From Saccoglossus kowalevskii (taxonomy: Eukaryota; Hemichordata; Enteropneusta; Harrimaniidae): a stretch of DNA of 13,269 bases. Positions 9,821 through 13,269 of this stretch are shown in pieces. A model generated the notes under the pieces. The model was not told the DNA's origin. It ran no database searches and was given only the letters and a program-made list of their open reading frames with translations. Position 1 is the first letter of the stretch, and the number at the start of each line of letters is the position of its first letter. The stretch covers positions 737,682 through 750,950 of the forward strand of contig NW_003116454.1 of the NCBI RefSeq assembly GCF_000003605.2, written 5' to 3'. A program made the translations under genes and the position numbers.

Positions 9821-11292
9821 CACACACACACATACACAGACAGGGTAACCACGAAGACTCCCATTGTGTGCTTCGCACACGGACGTAAAAAATTCAAGCA
9901 GACATTTTTATTTATTTATTTATCTGTACATAACTTAACAAGTGTATACTTCAGACATCAGATCAAAGTTAGATTGAAATCAGCCTAGTCTTCTTTGAGG
10001 AAACCGACTGTTCACAGTAAAGTATAAGTATTCAATAATTTTTAATAATTAATTTTTTTTTAGCAAGTCCAACAATTGTGCTGGGTGCTGTATACACAGT
10101 GAAAGGTTGTAAACTAAAAAAAACAAAAGAACTGCACAACATAATTCAATCAATCAGTAGACATATGCCAACTGAAAAGTAGATCATTTTTTAAAACAAT
10201 TCCTACCTCCACATCATCGCAGTTGTCTTCATTTTTGACTGCAGTCACTATGACTCTTTGAAATGTATGTTTTCTCTTGTCTTCGATAGCATACATACTA
10301 TTAACAAACACAGTGGATACCACTATCTTACGACTTGAAGTGCCATACCACAGCGTAAGCTTTATCAATAATTGTACATACTGAGATGCGATGCTGTCCT
10401 CACTTGGACTGTTCTCAGTCTCTCTGTATTCTAGTACTCTGGCATAGAAATGAGTGGCGTCTACGACATGTGTAATCAACACCTAACATTTGCAGAGGAG
10501 TAATGTATACATAAAGGCTAAATGAAAAGTTGATGTTAACAAGTTATAATCTGTACTGTATGGGTCTACGTTAGAACTTTTAGATAGTTATGCTGATGCA
10601 TTCTATCCTTAATGAGAATTTTATGTGTTGTGGATTATATCACATAATGTCTGTCATAAACCAGTTCATATGAGAGAAAAAGTTCTTCATGTGTACACAG
10701 GTGCAGTGACTGGTTGACCAGAACCATCAGTTAGCTGGTGCTGTTATAGAGCTAGCAAGTGCTGATCCATGTATGCTATTTTTTGCTGAGCATGATCATA
10801 CTGATTTGTGAAAATGTTATCTAGTATGTCAGTCTTATGGCTTACACATACAATAGATGCAATGCTAAACTCCCACATGATAAATCACACAGGACTGTAC
10901 ATGCACAACAGTTTTCACCGACATGTTCAACATGTAGTTCTCCCCCTCTGTTCATATTCATAAATAATACTTATGACTTAAGGTGACTTGTATTCAAAAT
11001 ACATTGCTAACAATCACATTTGAAATATGTACCTTGACATATCCTTTCACTGGAAGTTTTGGAGCTTCTAAATCAGCAAAAACTTTGTGTCTAGAGTTAC
11101 ACAAAACACCATCTCTAGAAAACAAATATTTGTACATTGGTAAATATATTTCATTGGAATATTACAGGTTTATCTTGCACTATAGATCAGACAGCTTGTT
11201 CACACAGATTACAAAACAAAAACTCACCTGCAAAACCCATATGCTTTCAACTGTGCACAAATATCTTGATCTTTCTTCTCTTGTTCTCTCAT
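631..11292 (-). CDS. CCCH zinc finger and double extended-Tudor protein, 13 exons (partial gene)
   Basis: Spliced minus-strand gene. Exons in protein order: 11292..11228, 11114..11033, 10482..10207, 7314..7225, 6482..6420, 6222..6161, 5722..5593, 5245..5109, 4697..4591, 4422..4312, 3215..3089, 1379..1245, 780..631. About 511 residues are visible: a CCCH finger (residues about 11-27), extended Tudor A (about 50-265), an acidic linker (about 273-301), then extended Tudor B (210 residues). Family knowledge: extended Tudor domains pair a Tudor barrel with a staphylococcal-nuclease-like half and bind methylated arginine of PIWI proteins in germ granules. Inference: a germline piRNA-pathway scaffold. 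CCCH followed by an extended Tudor recalls TDRD12/Yb proteins, but no helicase exon is seen, so no symbol is given. The 3' end lies below position 631, outside the window, and the 5' end is unsettled. One splice junction (exon 8 to exon 9) is out of phase. All other junctions agree. Confidence 0.85.
781..1244. other. Intron 12 (between exons 12 and 13), nothing recognised
   Basis: Bounded by AAG|GTATGA and TTTTGATAG on the minus strand. AT-rich, with no repeat or further exon seen. Confidence 0.65.
1245..1379 (-). CDS. Exon 12: Tudor B nuclease-like half, part 1
   Basis: Forty-five codons, phase 0 at both ends (TTGTACAG acceptor, AAG|GTATGA donor). It opens with LPFQAIACKLWCITPSEGDG, the standard LP-F/P-Q-A-I/V-x-C-x-L-x-x-I-x-P segment of extended Tudor domains, then WTVEAGDALWDLTTNKGNKK and LMVAK. 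It is separated from exon 11 by a 1.7 kb repeat-filled intron. Confidence 0.9.
1790..3007 (+). repeat. Repeat family B cluster 1: 130-150 bp units with ATGGC motif
   Basis: Degenerate tandem units in the intron between exons 11 and 12. Each has an A-rich lead, ATGGC(C/T) and CCAG/TCGGCCAT-type sequence, TTTGATC or similar, ATGTATxxxxATGTATG, then ACCAAxTTTGAAxGAAAA and ACAAAGCATG. ATGGC landmarks lie near 1849, 2001, 2151, 2570, 2697, 2810 and 2947. Two element ends may be present: AAATCCCTGTTTTTGGAC then GACTAA (2316..2346), and AAGTCCCTGACTAA (2994..3007), both decayed forms of the hairpin end seen intact at 9128..9163. Short open frames here on both strands are only repeat translations. 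Confidence 0.7.
3089..3215 (-). CDS. Exon 11: Tudor B barrel core
   Basis: Completes the split Arg, then WCRGMIISRCDNGQFNVYSV and DYGDKETVPRNHIMQITDELLK. This is the clearest Tudor signature in the window: W-x-R-G/A-x-I/V, then V-D-Y-G-D/N-x-E-x-V. Compared with the canonical methyl-arginine cage, Trp and the Tyr of DYG are kept, the aromatic two residues before DYG is Ser, and the pocket Asn is Asp. Acceptor is TTTTTCACAG, donor AAG|GTACTG. The tail continues into exon 12 in phase 0. Confidence 0.9.
3216..4311. other. Intron 10 with a CpG-richer patch
   Basis: Between exons 10 and 11. The segment 3337..3475 is richer in CpG than the rest (TAACGCGTG near 3337 and CACGCGTTA near 3416 are inverted copies), possibly an old DNA element or an internal regulatory stretch. 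The 97-codon minus-strand frame at 3923..4216 has no recognisable domain and an AT-rich random-looking composition, so it is not called. Confidence 0.45.
4312..4422 (-). CDS. Exon 10: Tudor B helix and barrel start
   Basis: The first base completes the split Arg. The text is LEDMMDIINSMNNMLPLTDN, then QCSVGRLCLAKFVQDN and two bases of a second split Arg. LED-MM-x-x-I is the common helix after the first strand, and the C-x-A-K-F-x-x-D-N segment leads into the barrel, with Phe as a cage residue. The acceptor (TTTTTTTCTCAG) is strong, and the donor is CAG|GTATGT. Confidence 0.87.
4591..4697 (-). CDS. Exon 9: start of extended Tudor B
   Basis: Reads CIQTACMPDDEYCDVCVTYV followed by DTPSLFYVQLRDNVS and two bases of a split Arg codon. 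VTYVDTPSLFYVQL is a typical extended Tudor opening (V-x-Y-V-x-S/T-P-S-x-F-Y-V-Q-L). The acceptor is TTTCTCAG and the donor is CAG|GTAAGT, both strong. The frame is well fixed by the protein pattern, which is why the phase conflict with exon 8 is real and not a misreading here. Confidence 0.87.
4742..4892. mobile_element. Small inverted-repeat element (MITE-like) in intron 8
   Basis: The left end CTGGAATTAATTTTCACTG (4742..4760) is nearly the reverse complement of CAGCGAAAATTAATTCCAAG (4873..4892). Two further weaker direct copies of the left arm occur inside (about 4784..4806 and 4834..4855: GGAATTTATTGTCACTGA and GGATTTTATTTTCACTGA). The element is about 150 bp, has no coding capacity, and sits in the intron between exons 8 and 9, where the reading phase breaks. 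Confidence 0.55.
5109..5245 (-). CDS. Exon 8: end of Tudor A and acidic linker
   Basis: Begins in phase 0 after ATTGTGTAG with HVVTLSALCKGQIPICEYET, which continues the NPE end of exon 7. It then becomes strongly acidic: AEIDST, seven Asp, SSDSDEVASEE. The strong donor (TA|GTAAGT) leaves two bases over, which does not match the phase 0 start of exon 9. A weak donor 17 bases earlier (GAA|GTGGCT, end at 5126) would keep the frame. Another possibility is an unseen small exon or an assembly error. The acidic stretch probably forms a flexible linker between the two Tudor domains. Confidence 0.68.
5147..5166. repeat. TCA/GAT microsatellite inside exon 8
   Basis: A run of ATC triplets on the plus strand is read as GAT codons on the minus strand and encodes most of the seven-Asp tract of the acidic linker. 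Being a triplet repeat, it can change length without breaking the frame. Confidence 0.85.
5593..5722 (-). CDS. Exon 7: Tudor A end
   Basis: After the base that completes the split Cys the exon reads MGKTLWLDPLIERCKLDALH, continues through a mixed helical stretch to LLKNAFARQNPE, and ends at GAG|GTAAGG in phase 0. LWLDPL is the late beta-strand segment of the extended Tudor fold and the NAFARQNPE end is its closing helix. The acceptor (TTTCATTAAG) is less pyrimidine-rich than its neighbours, but the phase match with exon 6 supports it. Confidence 0.83.
5814..5826. repeat. Poly-C run (13)
   Basis: Thirteen consecutive C in the intron between exons 6 and 7. It is likely to vary in length and is a common place for assembly errors. 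It lies outside the coding exons. Confidence 0.9.
6161..6222 (-). CDS. Exon 6: Tudor A nuclease-like half, part 2
   Basis: Twenty codons plus two bases: ASYHVYEKINGKILDGKIVL, then the first two bases of a Cys codon. The acceptor is TTTTCTAG and the donor is CTG|GTATGT. It gives the alpha helix and following strand of the nuclease-like half. The split Cys is completed by the first T of exon 7. Confidence 0.83.
6420..6482 (-). CDS. Exon 5: Tudor A nuclease-like half, part 1
   Basis: Reads VIEVYACRVKPLDKDTDWTV plus Gln, phase 0 on both sides (AATTAG acceptor, CAG|GTTAGG donor). This matches the A-I-E/A-C-x-L-x-x-I/V-x-P-x-x-x-x-W segment that follows the barrel in extended Tudor domains. It joins exon 4 without a gap in the pattern (IPSQ-VIEV). 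Confidence 0.87.
6545..7200 (+). pseudogene. Non-LTR (LINE) retrotransposon fragment, reverse-transcriptase C-terminal region
   Basis: An open frame of 179 codons (6560..7099) on the strand opposite the host gene, inside the intron between exons 4 and 5. It contains KLRTFKLFKN, then ARFRMSGHKLKIETGRH and ICQNCLKIEDEQHFTTE. This is the familiar C-terminal part of LINE ORF2 proteins (F-R-x-S-x-H-x-L-x-I-E-T-G-R followed by a C-x2-C...H...C knuckle). The last cysteine of the knuckle appears to be Tyr, the frame stops soon after, and a weakly related frame runs to about 7200. The endonuclease and reverse-transcriptase core are absent, so it is a dead 5'-truncated copy. The clade is not assigned. 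Confidence 0.75.
7225..7314 (-). CDS. Exon 4: Tudor A barrel core
   Basis: Thirty codons, phase 0 on both sides (CTTATAG acceptor, CAG|GTTTGT donor). VHYIDEGTSATVEMDQLLVL corresponds to the V-x-Y-I-D-Y-G-N-x-x-x-V signature, followed by LPKQFQKIPSQ, the usual LP-x-x-F-x-x-IP-x-Q transition into the nuclease-like half. The signature Tyr and Asn are replaced by Glu and Thr (D-E-G-T), so the arginine-methyl pocket looks damaged. It is separated from exon 3 by a 2.9 kb intron full of repeats. Confidence 0.88.
7764..8333. mobile_element. 570 bp inverted-repeat element (MITE-like) nested in repeat family B
   Basis: The 32 bases at 7764..7795 are the exact reverse complement of 8302..8333 (core GAACTATAAACCCCAGG / CCTGGGGTTTATAGTTC). 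Sequence left of 7764 and right of 8333 joins to rebuild an uninterrupted family B unit, so this is an insertion. The inner boundary is uncertain: CATG on both sides (7766..7769 and 8328..8331) would be a 4 bp palindromic target duplication, or ATGAT a 5 bp one. The interior is CpG-richer than its surroundings, has an ACGCATGCGCA stretch near 7974, and has no convincing transposase frame. It is non-autonomous. Confidence 0.7.
9128..9163 (+). repeat. Terminal hairpin of repeat family B, ending CTAA
   Basis: GTCCCCGTTT and AAACGGGGAC form a 10 bp stem, with an inner GGAC/GTCC stem and loop TTC. The last C plus the next bases read CTAA. A strong hairpin followed at once by CTRR is a known 3' end feature of Helitron elements. 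The same CTAA follows the decayed end at 2994..3007. No transposase is present, so the class is inference. Confidence 0.6.
9164..9529. other. Intron 3 segment between repeats, nothing coding
   Basis: AT-rich. The only structure seen is a short direct repeat, ATTTGCTTTTCAAACAA at 9269 and 9292, and AACTCCCGTGTGCTGAG near 9215, which resembles a fragment of the family A hairpin. Confidence 0.5.
9530..9886 (+). repeat. Dispersed repeat family A, copy 2, with GACG/GACA tract and degraded hairpin
   Basis: Shares the CTGCGCATTAGCCCTGAGC, ACCAAGTTTCATT and GTTCTTGAGATATCAGTGGA blocks with the copy at 1..301. The microsatellite differs: (GACG)n and (GACA)n at about 9755..9842 instead of CATA. The end GGGTAACCACGAAGACTCCC, then TGTGCTTCGCACACGG, is the same, but the right arm is mutated (GGACGT instead of GGGAGTC), so the outer stem is broken. 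The 5' boundary is approximate. Confidence 0.75.
9887..10206. other. Intron 3 end, nothing recognised
   Basis: Holds a TTTA microsatellite (about 9906..9923) and otherwise plain AT-rich sequence up to the exon 3 donor. Confidence 0.6.
10207..10482 (-). CDS. Exon 3: start of extended Tudor A
   Basis: The largest exon (92 codons). It opens with VLITHVVDATHFYARVLEY, the usual first strand of an extended Tudor domain (V-x-V-T-x-V-x-x-P/A-x-x-F-Y-x-R). It then has a helical stretch and the beginning of the Tudor barrel (SMYAIEDKRKHTFQRVIVTA). Acceptor is GTTAG and donor is GAG|GTAGGA, both phase 0. At the usual W-Y-R-A position of the barrel the sequence is T-F-Q-R, so one cage aromatic is kept and one is missing. 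Confidence 0.88.
10483..11032. other. Intron 2 (between exons 2 and 3), nothing recognised
   Basis: Bounded by AAG|GTACAT and GTTAG on the minus strand. No repeat, exon or conserved pattern was seen. Confidence 0.6.
11033..11114 (-). CDS. Exon 2: second half of CCCH zinc finger and linker
   Basis: The acceptor is TTTTCTAG. The first base completes the split Arg codon and the text continues DGVLCNSRHKVFADLEAPKL to a KGYVK end before GTACAT. With exon 1 it gives C-x8-C-x5-C-x3-H, the spacing of the standard RNA-binding CCCH finger. The intron between the halves (113 bp) is the shortest in the gene. The KGYVK tail joins in phase 0 to the first strand of Tudor A. Confidence 0.82.
11228..11292 (-). 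CDS. Exon 1: first half of CCCH zinc finger
   Basis: Reads MREQEKKDQDICAQLKAYGF then Cys and the first two bases of an Arg codon, ending at a strong donor (CAG|GTGAGT). The two cysteines are eight residues apart and supply the first half of a C-x8-C-x5-C-x3-H finger finished in the next exon. The left edge follows a CAG, so this may be an internal exon entered in phase 0. Alternatively the frame stays open upstream to another ATG at 11313, preceded directly by an in-frame TAA, which would make this the first coding exon (MSTCVQQ added). The acceptor tract is weak and both ATGs have a poor start context, so the choice is open. Confidence 0.75.
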
Positions 11293-11361
11293 CTGTTGTA
11301 CACAAGTTGACATTTAAATGTAAGACATCATATGTTATATGTCTGTGAAGTGAAATCATCT

Positions 11362-11599
11362 AATATGGCTGCTGTGCCAAGTAAGCAAATGAAGTCATTT
11401 AATACATCACACACCATATGTAATGTGTATGGAGAGCCCAATCAAATATGGTTGCCATGCTAAGTGATCCTTCATGGTCAAATGATTAGTCATGTAATAC
11501 AACATATATTACATGCATGGAGAGTATAACCCAATATGCCTGGGCCACCATGTCATGTGACCAATCAATGAAGACATATAACACATCAAACACAACCGG
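11362..11599. repeat. Degenerate tandem repeat, 85-90 bp period
   Basis: Three imperfect units begin at about 11362, 11446 and 11533. Each starts with AATATGGCTGC-like sequence (AATATGGTTGCCATG, AATATGCCTGGGCCACCATG), has an AAGTxAxxxAATGA core, then TAATACATCA or TAATACAACA and ATGGAGAG. They lie directly upstream of exon 1 on the gene's strand. The ATGGC lead recalls family B but the rest does not match it. Confidence 0.5.
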
Positions 11600-12255
11600 T
11601 ATATACAATGTTAAAGGAGAACTAATAGAGCTTATTTTGGTGTTTGTATTTATCAAGTTATGTATATTGATTATAAATTTGAAAAAAAAAAATTAAAAAA
11701 TGATTATCTTCAGAGTTATGATAAACCTGCGAAGGACTTCCGTTTGCGCCATCTTGCCATAAAAAAACGCCCCCATGAGGTATAAACAGGTAAGGTAACA
11801 AAGCATGATGACGAATCAGTATCTGATTAAATATAAGCAACTTAGGGAGCCATAGTTGGCTGGACTGGTGAATTGACTTCTAGTCTAGGTTGTTTCGACT
11901 TTTACGTTAATGTTATTTACAAGCATATCAACATACAAACATTATGGATGTGCGATTGATCGAGACAGGCATTTTGTTTTGATTTTTGTCTAACTGTCTA
12001 ATAAATACTGTTTCCAGTACTGCACTGTGCGGCGTGCAAATTATTCAAAGTATGGATGCTGGAGTATGCAATCTTGAGTTCGTAGGGTGGTGGTGGAAAC
12101 ATTTTCGTCCATGTATTCATGGGACTGCACTGGCAAATCATAGGAAAAGTGTCACAGGAACACCAAGCAGATTGTTCACAGACTTCCGTGTAATTTGAAA
12201 TAAAACTATCATCCGAACAAGGGGCATCGTCGACGATATAACTCTCATCACTCAC

Positions 12256-12294
12256 ACTGGACTGATCTGAATCTTCACAGTATACCGTACTTCC
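12256..12294 (-). CDS. Possible small upstream exon (13 codons, speculative)
   Basis: A minus-strand open frame from about 12322 to a TAG at 11995 reads as Ser/Asp/Glu-rich protein. Within it, GATCAG and a strong donor (AGT|GTGAGT) bound GSTVYCEDSDQSS, phase 0 at both ends, which would join exon 1 in frame as an acidic leader to the CCCH finger. If the donor is not used, the frame instead continues about 85 more codons with Cys and Pro stretches to the TAG and could be a terminal exon of another gene. No known domain is recognised. The support is phase and composition only. Confidence 0.2.
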
Positions 12295-12953
12295 CTGATC
12301 ATAAGCCCGGAGGCATCAACACGTAAGGGAAAAGTAAGGGATGAGCTTGTACTCGAGGACCAACTCAGAAAAAATGATTTTGTTTTGGGGTTAAACACTG
12401 TAACCATCTTGCAAACAACGAAATATTATCCAAAAAAATTATTTGTTCACCACGCCAGGCTCGGAAAAATAATACTTATTTTTAAAAAAAAAAGCGTCAT
12501 TGATTTGAACGACACTTACAACGAAGAAACAAACAAGTTCATAAAAAACACATACATTTTATTACAATACGATTTACATACCGTCTGAATTTACGGTGAA
12601 ATAATGGGTAGGGTCTGTGAGGAAACAGTGGACGAAGGCATTTATCAATATCTTTGTTTTGGTATGTTTTCGATCGTACGCAAACTCACGACGCAAGGCA
12701 ATATTCCACCATGAGGTTTTTCAGCACGATTTGACCTGGAACAACTTTGACATAACAGGTCATGTCTTTCATTAACCAATCAAAATGATGTGTCGTAATG
12801 ATGAAATTTTACGATTATTGACGATGATTTTTTAACGCATTGCGTAAGTGAATTACCGCAATGTTAAAATGCAATCTGTAGCACTGATTGCAACGAAAAA
12901 ACGATGATTTTTTCCCTAAAAACTGGCGATTTGCAATTTCCAAAATATAAACG

Positions 12954-12971
12954 ACGGTTAATAGTAACCGT
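12954..12971. other. Short perfect hairpin
   Basis: ACGGTTA and TAACCGT flank a four-base loop (ATAG). Just before it, CATTGCG and CGCAATG flank a short AT stretch (12838..12863), a second, imperfect dyad. It could be part of an unrecognised repeat. No terminator role is implied in a eukaryotic genome. Confidence 0.4.
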
Positions 12972-13269
12972 GGGTAAACTGAGTGTGGAGGAAGAATTTA
13001 AGCACCTTTCTCGGTCGCCAACATGTCTCATTGTTCAAACCTTAGGTCTTTCATGGTAGTCTCAAAGTAAACCATGCCCAATATCCAGGTACACGCCTTG
13101 ACGATCACATTTTTGGCTTTTCGAAAGCTACTACTCAAAGAAATATGGATTACTCCAGAATTGTAACACCGGGGTTCATATTGAGTAAATGACAGAATAG
13201 AAAGGATGCGAACCACTCTGAATTTAATGCAAGTTTTCTCATAAAACTAAAAGCATGAACCAAACTAAC

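Larger units (their letters stand above)
11600..13269. other. Upstream region: no firm gene, part CpG-richer
   Basis: Apart from the speculative exon at 12256..12294 and two dyads, I find no supported coding. Open frames at 12385..12588 (plus) and 13028..13216 (minus) lack domain patterns. About 12600..13020 has more CpG than the gene body, and contains two copies of ACGATGATTTTTT (about 12822 and 12901). This could be a promoter-proximal or old transposon region; no TATA or other core motif was convincing. Confidence 0.4.

Noticed and set aside
9662-9988. Plus-strand frame rich in RTDGQTD-type repeats, and its minus-strand VCLSV-type partner
   Set aside because: Translation of the GACA/GACG microsatellite in repeat family A.
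12385-12588. Plus-strand 67-codon frame, Lys/Asn-rich
   Set aside because: No pattern, splice context or partner exons; length is within chance for AT-rich DNA.

Overview
The window looks like nuclear DNA from an animal, most likely a marine invertebrate. It is AT-rich and mostly CpG-poor. It has no compact bacterial-style coding, it carries many dispersed repeats and microsatellites, and it contains one multi-exon gene with GT..AG introns. Nothing I can read fixes the phylum.

The only gene I can support is on the minus strand and spans nearly the whole window (about 11292 down to 631, running off the low-coordinate edge). I rebuilt 13 coding exons by hand from splice sites, reading phase and protein pattern. 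In protein order they encode a CCCH zinc finger (two exons), a first extended Tudor domain (five or six exons), a Ser/Asp/Glu-rich acidic linker, and a second extended Tudor domain (five exons). Extended Tudor proteins belong to the animal germline PIWI/piRNA system, where they act as scaffolds. The CCCH-then-Tudor order suggests a TDRD12/Yb-type protein, but no helicase exons are visible, so the family assignment is tentative. All junctions fit in phase except one, between the acidic-linker exon (5245..5109) and the first exon of the second Tudor domain (4697..4591).

The introns are full of repeats. From low to high coordinates they hold: an element with a CATA microsatellite and terminal hairpin (1..301); a cluster of 130-150 bp units carrying a YY1-like ATGGC motif (about 1790..3007); a small inverted-repeat element (4742..4892); a broken non-LTR retrotransposon ORF (6545..7200); a second cluster of the ATGGC-unit family (about 7680..9163) interrupted by a 560 bp element with perfect 32 bp inverted ends; and a second copy of the first element (about 9530..9886). 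The two dispersed families both end in a hairpin with the same CTTCG loop. One of them is followed by CTAA, a Helitron-like feature.

The high-coordinate end (11293..13269) has degenerate 85-90 bp tandem repeats, one acidic minus-strand open frame that could hold an upstream exon, and a stretch richer in CpG that could be promoter-proximal. No RNA gene, CRISPR array or prokaryotic feature was found.
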